The notes beneath the pieces are model-generated. The model saw nothing but the letters and a program-made list of their open reading frames with translations, did not search any database and had not been told where the DNA came from. A stretch of 64,000 nt of DNA from Marifrigoribacter sp965178585 (lineage in GTDB: Bacteria > Bacteroidota > Bacteroidia > Flavobacteriales > Flavobacteriaceae). Position 1 is the stretch's first letter. Each line of letters starts with the position of its first letter. The DNA lies in NCBI GenBank assembly GCA_965178585.1, contig OZ238267.1, forward strand, positions 2,046,001 to 2,110,000. The letters are read 5' to 3'. A program made the translations under genes and the position numbers. This document shows, one piece after another, positions 7,847 to 17,521 of the stretch.

Positions 7847-9190
7847 ATGAAAAAACACACAACATTATTCCTATTTGCTTTCGTCATTTTATTTTCAATC
7901 AGAATGCAATCACAAACAGATAGCAGGATTTACGATATTATTGATAATGTTTCCGAAGAACGAATAGAAAATGATATTACAAAACTAGTAGCGTTTGGAA
8001 CACGCCATACATTAAGTGACACTCTTTCAGAAACCAGAGGAATTGGAGCAGCACGTAGGTGGATCAAAGCTGAATTTGAAAACACTTCTACTAAATGCAA
8101 TAATTGTTTGAACGTTTTTTATCAAAAGGATTTAGTAAAAAAAGGAGAAAATAAAAGAATCGTTAAAGATGTTTGGGTAGTAAATGTAGTTGCCATCCAA
8201 AAAGGTACTAAATATCCAAACCGATATATCATTATGAGTGGGGACATTGATTCAAGAGTCAGTGATCCTAATAATTATACTTCAGATTCTCCAGGGGCAA
8301 ACGATAATGCAAGTGGTATGGCAGGTACTATAGAAGCTGCAAGAGTACTTTCAAAATACAAGTTTGAAAATAGCATCATATATTTAGGTTTGAGTGGAGA
8401 GGAACAAGGTCTTTTTGGAGGAAAAGGTTTTGCAGTGTTTGCACTAGAAAATGATATGGAAATCATTGGTATACTAAATAACGATATGATTGGAAATATT
8501 AAAGGAGTTGATGGAGTCATCAGCAATCGGGATTTTAGAATTTTCAGCGAACCGGTTCCACCAACTGAAACAGAAAAAGAACGAAACTCAAGACGTTTTT
8601 ACGGAGGTGAAGTAGATGGTATTTCCCGTCAATTAGCTCGATATACTTATAAAACGACTAAAGACTATATGCCTGAAATGAATCCAAATCTTATTTATAG
8701 ATTGGATCGATTTGGACGTGGTGGTCATCATCGACCTTTTAATGACGTTGGATTTCCTGGCATTAGAATTATGGAATCTCATGAAAACTATACTCAACAA
8801 CATCAATACATTCGAATAGAAAATGGTATTGTCTATGGAGACGTTCTAGAACATGTCAATTTTAAATATGCAACAAAATTAACAGCAGTTAATGCAATAA
8901 CTATGGCAAATTTGGCATGGTCACCTCCATCGCCTAAAACAGTTGGTATTGGCGGAATTGTTGAAGCTTCAGCTAAATTAAAATGGGATAAAATTGAAGG
9001 CGCTAAAGGATATAAAATTTATTGGCGAGAAACTACTTCTCCAATTTGGGAATACAGCAGATATGTTGAAGATGTAACCGAATTTACATTGGAAGGAATT
9101 GTTATTGATAATTACCTGTTTGGAGTGGCTTCAGTTGGAGAAAATGGACATGAAAGTGTGGTCGTTTTTCCAAATAAAATTATGAGATAA
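7847..9190 (+). CDS. Exported M28-family metallopeptidase with C-terminal Fn3-like domain
   Basis: 447 residues; signal peptide about 1-22. The M28 zinc-peptidase core runs from about residue 105 to 360. Visible residues are Asp133-Ile-Asp135, Asp153 in 'SPGANDNASG', Glu185-Glu186 in 'LSGEEQGLFG', Asp213 in 'NNDMIG' and His294/His295 in 'GGHHRPFNDVGFPGIRI'. In typical M28 enzymes the first zinc ligand is His in H-x-D; here it is Asp133. The last 90 residues ('ASAKLKWDKIEGAKGYKIYWRE') look like a fibronectin type III fold. Likely an aminopeptidase acting on peptides outside the cytoplasm, working with the M1 enzyme encoded 11 bp downstream. Confidence 0.87.
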   Translation: MKKHTTLFLFAFVILFSIRMQSQTDSRIYDIIDNVSEERIENDITKLVAFGTRHTLSDTLSETRGIGAARRWIKAEFENTSTKCNNCLNVFYQKDLVKKGENKRIVKDVWVVNVVAIQKGTKYPNRYIIMSGDIDSRVSDPNNYTSDSPGANDNASGMAGTIEAARVLSKYKFENSIIYLGLSGEEQGLFGGKGFAVFALENDMEIIGILNNDMIGNIKGVDGVISNRDFRIFSEPVPPTETEKERNSRRFYGGEVDGISRQLARYTYKTTKDYMPEMNPNLIYRLDRFGRGGHHRPFNDVGFPGIRIMESHENYTQQHQYIRIENGIVYGDVLEHVNFKYATKLTAVNAITMANLAWSPPSPKTVGIGGIVEASAKLKWDKIEGAKGYKIYWRETTSPIWEYSRYVEDVTEFTLEGIVIDNYLFGVASVGENGHESVVVFPNKIMR

Positions 9191-9201
9191 AAAAAATTAA
9201 A

Positions 9202-10824
9202 ATGCGAAACTTAATTTCAATATTACTATTATTTTTTTCCCTTACAGTAATTAGTCAAAACTTTACTAGACAAGATAGTTTAAGAGGAAGCATTACACCT
9301 GAAAGAGCTTGGTGGGATTTAACACATTATAACTTAGAAGTTGATATGGACCTTGATAATAAAATCATTGAAGGGAAAAACACCATTAGCTATACCGTTT
9401 TATCTAAAAGTAATTCTATGCAAATAGATTTACAACCTCCAATGAAAATTGAAAAGGTAGTACAAGATGGAGAGGTTTTAAAAATAACTTCTGAAGGAAA
9501 TGCGCATTTTATTCAACTTAAAAAGAAACAAAAAATAGGGAGTAAACATAAAGTTAGCGTTTACTTTTCTGGAAAACCTAGAACAGCTGTTAGAGCTCCA
9601 TGGGATGGAGGGTTTTCATGGAAAAAAGATTCCAATGGAAAACATTTTGTGGCTACTTCCAATCAAGGAATAGGTGCTAGTCTTTGGTGGCCCAACAAAG
9701 ATCATTATTACGATGAACCCGAAAACGGCATTGACTTTTCTATCACTATTCCAAATGGACTAATGGCAGTTGCCAATGGAAGGTTACAAAGCGAAAAAAC
9801 TAAAAATAATAAAACTACTTGGTCTTGGAAAGTAGTAAGCCCTATTAATAATTATGGTGTAAATATTAATATAGGAGATTATATCCATTTTGGCGAAATA
9901 TATGAAGGAGAACAAGGCAGTTTAGATATGGATTATTATGTGCTTAAAGAAAATGAATCAAAGGCAAGAAAACAATTTAAACAAGCTCCAAAAATGATGG
10001 AAGCCTTTGAGCATTGGTTTGGTCCCTACCCTTTTTATGAAGACAGTTTTAAATTGGTGGAAGTACCTTATTTGGGTATGGAACATCAAAGTAGTGTTAC
10101 ATATGGAAATCATTATATGAATGGATATTTAGGTAGTGATTTATCTGGAACTGGATGGGGGTTAAAATTCGATTTTATAATTATTCACGAATCTGGTCAT
10201 GAATGGTTTGCGAACAACATTACTCATATTGATGTCGCAGATATGTGGATTCATGAAGGGTTTACTGCCTATTCTGAAAACTTATATTTAAACTATCATT
10301 ATGGTAAAAAAGCTTCCTCAGAATATGTAATAGGTACTAAAAAATATATTCAAAATGATCGACCCATTATTGGTACTTATGATGTAAATCAAGAAGGAAG
10401 TGGGGATATGTACTATAAAGGTGCTAACATTTTACATACCCTAAGGCAATTAATTGAAGATGATGAAAAATGGAGACAAATTTTAAGGGGCCTAAATAAA
10501 GATTTTTATCACCAAACCATTAGTAGTAAACAATTAGAAGAATATCTAAGTGAAAAATCAGGGATCGATTTAACCGAGTTTTGGAATCAATACCTACGAA
10601 CTACGGATATACCAAAAGTGGAATATAAAGTTGAAAACAATCAACTTAGTTTTAGATATGTTTCCATTATAGAAAATTTTGATATGCCTGTAATTGCCAT
10701 TATTAATGGTAAAGAAGAATGGGTTTTTCCAACAGCTGAGTGGAAAACCAAAGATTTTGATAAATCAATTAAAAGTATAAAAATTAAAGAAGACTTTTAT
10801 GTGGAAAATGAAGAAGTAGAATAG
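9202..10824 (+). CDS. Exported M1-family aminopeptidase
   Basis: 540 residues with a signal peptide (about 1-18). The zinc site is complete: His329-Glu330-x-x-His333 ('IIHESGHEWF') and Glu352 18 residues later ('WIHEGFTAYSE'). The substrate-anchoring GAMEN motif is replaced by 'YLGMEHQSS'. The N-terminal beta domain (about 30-220) is present but the C-terminal helical ERAP domain is missing, so this is the short M1 form common in Bacteroidota. It removes N-terminal residues from peptides, in the periplasm or at the surface. The stop is separated by a single base from the next start, so the genes are co-transcribed. Confidence 0.9.
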   Translation: MRNLISILLLFFSLTVISQNFTRQDSLRGSITPERAWWDLTHYNLEVDMDLDNKIIEGKNTISYTVLSKSNSMQIDLQPPMKIEKVVQDGEVLKITSEGNAHFIQLKKKQKIGSKHKVSVYFSGKPRTAVRAPWDGGFSWKKDSNGKHFVATSNQGIGASLWWPNKDHYYDEPENGIDFSITIPNGLMAVANGRLQSEKTKNNKTTWSWKVVSPINNYGVNINIGDYIHFGEIYEGEQGSLDMDYYVLKENESKARKQFKQAPKMMEAFEHWFGPYPFYEDSFKLVEVPYLGMEHQSSVTYGNHYMNGYLGSDLSGTGWGLKFDFIIIHESGHEWFANNITHIDVADMWIHEGFTAYSENLYLNYHYGKKASSEYVIGTKKYIQNDRPIIGTYDVNQEGSGDMYYKGANILHTLRQLIEDDEKWRQILRGLNKDFYHQTISSKQLEEYLSEKSGIDLTEFWNQYLRTTDIPKVEYKVENNQLSFRYVSIIENFDMPVIAIINGKEEWVFPTAEWKTKDFDKSIKSIKIKEDFYVENEEVE

Positions 10825-10825
10825 T

Positions 10826-11404
10826 ATGTCTGAAAAACCAACATTATATTTTTTAAATGACATCGAATGGAGAGATTGGCTGCATATCAACCATAATAAG
10901 CATTCACAAGGCGTATATCTTATTTTTTATAAATTAGCGTTAAACATTCCAACTATGCGTTGGGAAGAAGCTGTTAAAGTTGCACTTTGTTATGGTTGGA
11001 TTGATAGTACTGTAAAAAGTTTGGGAAATGGGAAACGGCAACAATACTTTTGTAAACGAAATTTAAAAAGTACTTGGAGTTCCTTAAATAAAAAATACAT
11101 CCTAGAGCTTGAAGATAATAGTCTTATTCATGAAAGTGGTTGGGATACAATTAAAATTGCTAAAAAAACTGGAACCTGGTCGGCTATGGATGATGTAGAA
11201 AATTTAATTATACCTGAAGTATTACAACTAGCATTCAATAATAACCCTGAAGCTTTCAATAATTACCAAAACTTTTCTCCAAGTTATAAAAAAGGATACC
11301 TTTCATGGCTACATCAAGCTAAAAGAGAAGAAACCAAAAAAAAACGCATTTTAGAAATTATAAAACTTTGTGAAAACAATATAAAATCTCGAAATGATTG
11401 GTAA
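10826..11404 (+). CDS. YdeI/OmpD-associated family protein
   Basis: 192 residues, no signal peptide. The pattern of the YdeI-like (COG4430) family is visible: 'IEWRDWLHINHNKHSQGVYL', 'CYGWIDSTVKSL', 'YFCKRNLKSTWSSLNK', and a C-terminal helix with 'FSPSYKKGYLSWLHQAKREETKKKRI'. The family is linked by name to bacteriocin or antimicrobial peptide tolerance, but its biochemical role is not established. It follows the M1 gene by one base, apparently by operon linkage rather than by shared pathway. A second relative lies at 44656-45252. Confidence 0.82.
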   Translation: MSEKPTLYFLNDIEWRDWLHINHNKHSQGVYLIFYKLALNIPTMRWEEAVKVALCYGWIDSTVKSLGNGKRQQYFCKRNLKSTWSSLNKKYILELEDNSLIHESGWDTIKIAKKTGTWSAMDDVENLIIPEVLQLAFNNNPEAFNNYQNFSPSYKKGYLSWLHQAKREETKKKRILEIIKLCENNIKSRNDW

Positions 11405-11450
11405 GTAAACTAAGTTATTATCAGCTATATTTTGAAACAATAAATAGAAT

Positions 11451-11762
11451 ATGAATACAAGAGCCTACATTCAGTTTTATAAAGATATTTTTCCATTTGT
11501 TTTCATTTTTACTCTTTTATCAAAAATACTTTTCGGAAGTATACCTGCAATTATACTATTCACAACCTTAGCTATTGCATTTGGTTTCTTAGCATTTAGC
11601 TTACTAAGGAAAAAAGAATTCTATTTTTATTACAATTTAGGAATAACCAAATGGAAACTTTTAAAAAGTGTTTTCTTTATTAATTTAATTATCGGAACTC
11701 CCCTACTCATATTATTATTTTTAATTATATCTTATATTTTTGGCGATTTTAGAATTACATAA
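11451..11762 (+). CDS. Small membrane protein, probable partner of the following ABC ATPase
   Basis: 103 residues with three hydrophobic segments at about 12-32, 33-50 and 72-97. A short loop 'YYNLGITKWKLLKSVF' lies between the second and third; this kind of amphipathic loop resembles the coupling helix by which a permease touches its ATPase. The gene overlaps the ATPase gene by 23 bp, so translation is coupled. It is far smaller than a normal ABC permease, so a functional transporter would need oligomerisation or a further subunit. Family name not known to me. Confidence 0.7.
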   Translation: MNTRAYIQFYKDIFPFVFIFTLLSKILFGSIPAIILFTTLAIAFGFLAFSLLRKKEFYFYYNLGITKWKLLKSVFFINLIIGTPLLILLFLIISYIFGDFRIT

Positions 11763-12408
11763 AGCAGAAAAATCTTTTGGAAATAAAGAAATACTAAAAC
11801 AAGTATCCTTTTCAGTTAGTACTGGGGAAATTTTAGGTATTTTCGGAAGAAATGGATGTGGAAAATCTACCCTATTAAAAATGATATTTGGAACCTTAAA
11901 AGCTTCAAAAATTGAATTAAGCTTAAATCATCAGTCATTAGATCCTTCAAAAGTAATTCTTCAAAAAAAGATTGCCTACTTACCTCAACATTCCTTTTTA
12001 CCATCAAATAGTAGAGTTCGTGATGTAATTCCTTTATACTATCAAAGTCAAGAAGAACAAGACGCAATTTTTTACGATGCACAAATCGCATTAATTTCTT
12101 CAAAAAGAATTAAAGAATTATCAATGGGACAATTACGCTATTTGCAAGTACTTCTTATCGGAAATCTTAAAAGAGACTTCCTGCTTTTAGACGAACCATT
12201 TTCTATGATTGACCCATTATACAAAGATAAAATCAGTGAATTTTTAATCAAACAGAAAGAACAAAAAGGAATTATAATCACAGATCATTATTACGATGAT
12301 GTTTTAAATATTACTAAAAAAAACATACTTATAAAAGATGGAGTTTGCACTCAAATAAATACTAAAGAAGATTTAGTTAAATTAAAATATCTTTCAAAAA
12401 ACTCATAA
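11740..12408 (+). CDS. ABC transporter ATP-binding protein (TTG start)
   Basis: 222 residues, the size of a single nucleotide-binding domain. Walker A 'GIFGRNGCGKSTLLK' (about 33-47), Q-loop 'AYLPQHSF', signature 'LSMGQLRYLQVL', Walker B 'FLLLDEPFSMIDP' and switch His 'IITDHYYDD' are all present. The signature has LSMGQ in place of the usual LSGGQ. The start is a TTG inside the previous gene; the only frame-consistent start that keeps the first beta strand 'ILELHKAEKSFG'. It should power a transporter or an envelope-remodelling complex with the small membrane protein encoded before it. Substrate unknown. Confidence 0.84.
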   Translation: MAILELHKAEKSFGNKEILKQVSFSVSTGEILGIFGRNGCGKSTLLKMIFGTLKASKIELSLNHQSLDPSKVILQKKIAYLPQHSFLPSNSRVRDVIPLYYQSQEEQDAIFYDAQIALISSKRIKELSMGQLRYLQVLLIGNLKRDFLLLDEPFSMIDPLYKDKISEFLIKQKEQKGIIITDHYYDDVLNITKKNILIKDGVCTQINTKEDLVKLKYLSKNS

Positions 12409-12475
12409 ATAAAGTAACAAAAGCACTCACTATTATACAATTATGTATTTTAGTCTTCTCTAAAAAAAACCAACC

Positions 12476-15400
12476 ATGAATAAATTAGCCTTAGCACTTA
12501 TACTTTGTATTATTACAATTTCATTTACAAATGCTCAAAAAGAGAAAAAAGAAGATTCTAAAAAATGGGATGTTTCTAATCCTGGTGAAGATTTTAATTA
12601 CAAAAAACATAAATTCACAACAGAAGAAGGTACTTGGATGAACTTAGATGTTAGTCCAGATGGAAAAACAATTGTTTTTGATATGTTAGGAGATATTTAC
12701 ACCATGCCTATAGAGGGTGGAAAAGCTAAAGCAATTAGAACGGGAATTCCTTTTGAAATCCAACCCAGATTTAGCCCAGATGGAACTAAAATCTCGTTTA
12801 CAAGTGACGCAGGTGGTGGTGATAATATCTGGACCATGAATGTTGATGGTAGTGAGCCAAAGCAAATTACAAAAGAAGATTTCAGATTGTTAAATAATGC
12901 AGCTTGGACACCAGATGGTAATTATTTAATTGCTAGAAAACATTTTACATCTGGTAGAAGCTTAGGTGCAGGTGAAATGTGGATGTATCATATCACTGGA
13001 GGTTCTGGATTACAATTAACTAAAAGGAAGAATGACCAACAAGATGTTAATGAACCTTATGTTTCGCCTGATGGTAAGTATTTATATTACTGTGAAGATA
13101 TGTATTCTGGAGGCTATTTTCAATATAACAAAGACCCTAACAAACAGATTTATGCAATAAAACGTTATAATTTTGAAAACGGAAAAACGGAAACAATCAC
13201 AGGAGGTCCAGGTGGAGCAGCACGTCCAACCATTTCTCCAGATGGTTCTAAACTTGCTTTTGTAAAAAGAGTTCGTACTAAGTCGGTCTTATTTATTCAT
13301 GATTTAAAAACAGGGGAAGAAATTCCAGTTTATGATCAATTAAATAAAGATCAACAAGAAGCTTGGGCTATTTTTGGTGTTTATCCAAATTTTAGTTGGA
13401 TGCCAAATAATGAAGAAATCGTTTTTTGGAGTGGAGGAAAAATTAATAAAATCAACACAAATACTTTACAAGTTACCAACATTCCTTTTTCCGCTAAGGT
13501 TGCTATAGATTTAGCTGAAACTGTTCATTTTAATAATCCTATTGAAGAAAATACATTTACTTCAAAAATGATTAGAAACACCATAACTTCTCCAGATGGC
13601 AAATCTATTGTTTTTTACGCCCTTGGGTATTTATGGAAAAAAGAATTACCAAATGGAACTCCAGAACGTATAACTTCAGGAACAGATTTTGAATTTGAAC
13701 CCAATTTTTCAAAAGACGGAAATTCAATTATTTATGTAACATGGAATGATGAAGAAAAAGGAGCAATCAAGAAAACTTCTTTTATAGATGGTACAACTAC
13801 TAAATTAACTTCAGAAAAAGGAATCTATAGAACCCCTTCATTTTCACCCGATGGAAAAATAATTGTTTTCAGAAAAGAATCCGGGAATATGGATCAAGGA
13901 TTTACAAACACAAAAGAACCTGGAATTTATAGTATCAACGCATCTGGTGGAAAGGAAACAAAAATCACTAATAAAGGTGAATATCCAGTTTTTACTAAAG
14001 ATGGCAAACGAATCTTTTTACAAACAGGTGGGACTTATTTTGGTAGCTTAACTAAAAAATTAATAAGTGTAAATCTTAATGGAAAAGATGAAAGAACTCA
14101 TATTACTTCTAAATATGCAAATAGGCTTGTACCAAGTCCAGATAATAATTGGATAGCTTTTACAAATCTTCATAAAGTATTTATTGCCCCATTAGTTTTA
14201 AATGGAAAAGAAATCAATTTAGATGATAAAAGTAAATCGGTGCCTGTTTCAAAATTAGCTGAAGATTCAGGAATAAGTATTCATTGGTCTGAAGATAGTA
14301 AAAAAGTAATATGGACTCAGGGAGATGAATATTTTTCGAATGAAATTAAAGATCGGTTTACATTCTTAGACAATTCACCTAAAGAAATTCCTGAATTAAC
14401 CAAAGTAGGAGTAAAAATAGGATTACAAGGAAAAGTAGATACCCCAACTGGTAAAATTGCATTTACAAATGCTAGAATTATTACCATGGAAGGTGAAGAA
14501 GTAATTGAAAATGGTACAATTATCATAAACAATAATAAAATTGAAGCTATTGGTAAGAATATTACAATCCCCAACAGTGCTAAAGTATATGATGCTTCAG
14601 GTAAAACAATTATGCCTGGAATGGTAGATGCTCACGCCCATATTGGTGCTTTTAGATATGGATTGTTAAGTCAGCAAAATTGGAGATTCATGGCTAATTT
14701 AGCTTATGGAGTTACCACCGCTCATGATCCGTCATCAAACACAGAAACAGTTTTTTCTCTTTCTGAATTGCAAAAAACAGGAGGACTTATTGGACCTAGA
14801 TTGTATTCAACTGGTTTCATTCTTTATGGAGCAGATGGTGATTTTAAAGCAAAAATAAACAGTCTTGATGATGCTAGAAGTAGTATTAAAAGAACAAAAG
14901 CATACGGTGCAAAAAGTGTTAAAAGTTATAACCAACCTAGAAGAGAGCAAAGACAACAAGTGTTGCAAGCAGCACGAGAACTTGAAATTAATGTAGTTCC
15001 TGAAGGTGGTTCTACGTTTTACACAAACTTAACAATGGTAATCGATGGACATACTGGGGTAGAACATAATATTCCGGTAGCACCTATTTACAAAGATGTT
15101 GTTGAAATATGGAGTGCAAGTGGCACAGGATATACTCCTACCCTAATTGTAAATTATGGAGGCCTTAATGGTGAATACTTTTTTTATCAAAGAGATAATG
15201 TTTGGGAAAATGAAAAACTTTTGGAATATACACCAAGAGGTGTTATAGATAGCAGATCAAGGCATAGAACAATGGTTCCTGAAGAAGAATATGAAAATGG
15301 ACATATTTTAGTTTCTGAATCAGCAACAAAATTAGCAAATGCTGGTGTAAAAGTTAATATGGGAGCACATGGTCAATTACAAGGTCTTGGAGCTCATTGG

Positions 15401-15766
15401 GAAACTTGGATGATTCAGCAAGGAGGAATGTCTAATCACGATGCACTAAAAACTGCAACGATTAATGCCGCAAATTATATTGGACTAGGAAATGATGTAG
15501 GCTCTTTAAAAGTTGGAAAATTTGCTGATATAATTGTGTTAGATGAAAATCCTTTAGACAATATTGAAAATACGAACAGCATAGAAATGGTGATGCTTAA
15601 TGGTCGATTATACGAAACAAAAACTATGAATGAAATTGGTAATCATCCAAAAGAAAGAAAACCATTCTTCTGGGAGTTAAACAATTACAATCAAGCTTTT
15701 CCATGGCATGAAGAAACCAATGGTTTTATGGATGGTGGTTGTGGATGTCATGTAGGACATAATTAA
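12476..15766 (+). CDS. Exported propeller-amidohydrolase fusion protein
   Basis: 1096 residues with a signal peptide (about 1-20, 'SFTNAQ'). Residues 45-620 carry PD40/TolB-type blades, each with an S-P-D-G signature ('LDVSPDGKTIVF', 'PRFSPDGTKISF', 'PTISPDGSKLAF', 'PSFSPDGKIIVF'). Residues about 660-1060 form an amidohydrolase domain: 'MPGMVDAHAHIGAF' (metal HxH near 720), Lys near 815 in 'GAKSVKSYNQP' as possible carboxylated lysine, and 'HTGVEHNIP'. The usual Asp of the last metal position is replaced by 'NMGAHGQLQGLGAHWE'. The protein ends in 'GGCGCHVGHN', a Cys/His-rich tail. Substrate unknown; a periplasmic peptide or cyclic amide hydrolase is possible. Confidence 0.85.
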   Translation: MNKLALALILCIITISFTNAQKEKKEDSKKWDVSNPGEDFNYKKHKFTTEEGTWMNLDVSPDGKTIVFDMLGDIYTMPIEGGKAKAIRTGIPFEIQPRFSPDGTKISFTSDAGGGDNIWTMNVDGSEPKQITKEDFRLLNNAAWTPDGNYLIARKHFTSGRSLGAGEMWMYHITGGSGLQLTKRKNDQQDVNEPYVSPDGKYLYYCEDMYSGGYFQYNKDPNKQIYAIKRYNFENGKTETITGGPGGAARPTISPDGSKLAFVKRVRTKSVLFIHDLKTGEEIPVYDQLNKDQQEAWAIFGVYPNFSWMPNNEEIVFWSGGKINKINTNTLQVTNIPFSAKVAIDLAETVHFNNPIEENTFTSKMIRNTITSPDGKSIVFYALGYLWKKELPNGTPERITSGTDFEFEPNFSKDGNSIIYVTWNDEEKGAIKKTSFIDGTTTKLTSEKGIYRTPSFSPDGKIIVFRKESGNMDQGFTNTKEPGIYSINASGGKETKITNKGEYPVFTKDGKRIFLQTGGTYFGSLTKKLISVNLNGKDERTHITSKYANRLVPSPDNNWIAFTNLHKVFIAPLVLNGKEINLDDKSKSVPVSKLAEDSGISIHWSEDSKKVIWTQGDEYFSNEIKDRFTFLDNSPKEIPELTKVGVKIGLQGKVDTPTGKIAFTNARIITMEGEEVIENGTIIINNNKIEAIGKNITIPNSAKVYDASGKTIMPGMVDAHAHIGAFRYGLLSQQNWRFMANLAYGVTTAHDPSSNTETVFSLSELQKTGGLIGPRLYSTGFILYGADGDFKAKINSLDDARSSIKRTKAYGAKSVKSYNQPRREQRQQVLQAARELEINVVPEGGSTFYTNLTMVIDGHTGVEHNIPVAPIYKDVVEIWSASGTGYTPTLIVNYGGLNGEYFFYQRDNVWENEKLLEYTPRGVIDSRSRHRTMVPEEEYENGHILVSESATKLANAGVKVNMGAHGQLQGLGAHWETWMIQQGGMSNHDALKTATINAANYIGLGNDVGSLKVGKFADIIVLDENPLDNIENTNSIEMVMLNGRLYETKTMNEIGNHPKERKPFFWELNNYNQAFPWHEETNGFMDGGCGCHVGHN

Positions 15767-15804
15767 TAATCAAAAAACTGCTAAGCCACTATTTTTTAAA
15801 ACTA

Positions 15805-15812
15805 TATCTTTG
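15805..15812 (+). promoter_or_regulatory. -7 element TATCTTTG upstream of the SulP gene
   Basis: Exact match to TAnnTTTG, 21 bp before the ATG at 15834, a normal distance for flavobacterial promoters. No TTG is seen at the -33 position. Confidence 0.55.
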
Positions 15813-15833
15813 CCCGCTTTAAAATAAAACGAA

Positions 15834-17447
15834 ATGCAAAGATTACTTAAGAATTTCACATTCAATCCTAAAAACGATATCCTTTCAGGATTAACCGTTG
15901 CACTTGCTCTTGTTCCTGAAGCTGTAGCTTTTGCTTTTGTTGCAGGAATAGATCCATTAGTAGGGCTTTATGGAGCTTTTATGATGGGGATTGTAACTGC
16001 AATTTTTGGTGGTCGTCCAGGAATGATTTCTGGTGCTACAGGAGCTATGGCAGTTGTTATGGTTCATTTAATCCAAAAAGGGAATGACGTTGGAATGGGA
16101 TTAGAAGTTCCTATTGAAAATTTAGGGCTTCAATGGTTATTTATTACTCTTTTATTTGTGGGATTAATACAAATATCTGCTGGGGTCTTTAAGCTTGGAA
16201 AATTTGTTAGACTTATACCACATTCAGTAATGATGGGATTTGTAAATGGTTTGGCAATAGTAATATTCTTATCGCAATTAGGTTTATTTAAAGAAACAGT
16301 TAATGGTGAAAAACAATGGATGCAAGGTACTAATCTTTGGGTTATGCTTGGTTTTGTAGCATTAACTATGGCGATAATGTACTTATTACCTAAAGTTACT
16401 AAAAAAGTTCCTGCAGCATTAGTTGCAATTATAGTAGTTGCAACCATAACCATATTAGGTGGTTTTGATGTTAGTACCGTTGGTTCATTTATTATAGATG
16501 GTGGTGGTGAAGGTCTTCAAGGTTCCTTACCTACATTTCAAGCTCAAATTTTTGGGTTGTTTGACACACTTAATGGACATTGGGATTTAATCTTATCTAC
16601 AGCAGTATTATTAGCAGCAGTGGGTCTTATTGAATCATTAATGACTCTTAATCTTATTGATGATATGACGGAAACTCGTGGGTCTGGTAACAGAGAATGT
16701 GTTGCTCAAGGTGGAGCAAATATTCTTAATGGTTTATTTGGTGGTATGGGAGGTTGTGCTATGATAGGGCAATCTATTATTAATGTGAATTCTGGTGGTA
16801 GAGGAAGATTATCTGGTATTGTAGCAGCTCTTGCCCTATTAGGGTTTGTATTATTTGGAGCTCCTTTTATTGAGCGGATTCCTATTGCAGCATTAGTTGG
16901 CGTTATGTTTATGGTAGTGATTGGAACCTTTGCATGGAGTAGTTTTAGAATACTTCATAAAATACCTCTTGCAGATGCTATTGTATTAATAACAGTATCT
17001 GCTGTGACTGTATGGCAAGATTTAGCTATAGCTGTTATTGTAGGAGTTATTATGTCTGCTTTAGTCTTTTCTTGGCAAAGTGCAACAAGAATTAGAGCGC
17101 GAAAAAGAATTAAAGAAAACGGAACTAAAGTGTATGAAATATGGGGGCCTTTGTTTTTTGGTTCATCTCAGTCATTTAACTCTAAATTTGATTTTAAACA
17201 GGATCCCGATAATATAGAAATAGATTTTATTGAATCAAAAGTAGGTGATCATTCTGGAATAGAATCATTACAAAATGTAACTAATAAATATTTGGCCTTA
17301 GGTAAAAATGTAAAACTAACTCATTTAAGTCCTGAATGCAAAATGATTTTATTAAAAGCAAACCCAAAATTTGAAAAAATAATTGAGTCATCAATTGAAG
17401 ATCCACGTTATCATGTAGTAACTGATTTATTAGATAGTGACATTTAA
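15834..17447 (+). CDS. SulP/SLC26-family anion permease with STAS domain
   Basis: 537 residues. About a dozen hydrophobic segments fill residues 15-415, and the C-terminal 110 residues form a STAS domain ('IEIDFIESKVGDHSGIESLQNV'). Family signatures visible are 'ALALVPEAVAFAFVAGIDPLVGLYGAF' split around residues 23-50 and 'GGMGGCAMIGQSIINVNSGG' near 300-320. The inner-membrane protein takes up an anion such as sulfate, bicarbonate or a dicarboxylate; which one cannot be read from the sequence, and no sulfate assimilation genes lie nearby. It has its own promoter and is followed 74 bp later by a BON-LysM gene. Confidence 0.9.
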   Translation: MQRLLKNFTFNPKNDILSGLTVALALVPEAVAFAFVAGIDPLVGLYGAFMMGIVTAIFGGRPGMISGATGAMAVVMVHLIQKGNDVGMGLEVPIENLGLQWLFITLLFVGLIQISAGVFKLGKFVRLIPHSVMMGFVNGLAIVIFLSQLGLFKETVNGEKQWMQGTNLWVMLGFVALTMAIMYLLPKVTKKVPAALVAIIVVATITILGGFDVSTVGSFIIDGGGEGLQGSLPTFQAQIFGLFDTLNGHWDLILSTAVLLAAVGLIESLMTLNLIDDMTETRGSGNRECVAQGGANILNGLFGGMGGCAMIGQSIINVNSGGRGRLSGIVAALALLGFVLFGAPFIERIPIAALVGVMFMVVIGTFAWSSFRILHKIPLADAIVLITVSAVTVWQDLAIAVIVGVIMSALVFSWQSATRIRARKRIKENGTKVYEIWGPLFFGSSQSFNSKFDFKQDPDNIEIDFIESKVGDHSGIESLQNVTNKYLALGKNVKLTHLSPECKMILLKANPKFEKIIESSIEDPRYHVVTDLLDSDI

Positions 17448-17521
17448 AAAACAATATAAAAATCTCTTAAATTAATTGCAGAATTTGTATATTTAGTACT
17501 TAAATTTTAAACAAAACAACA

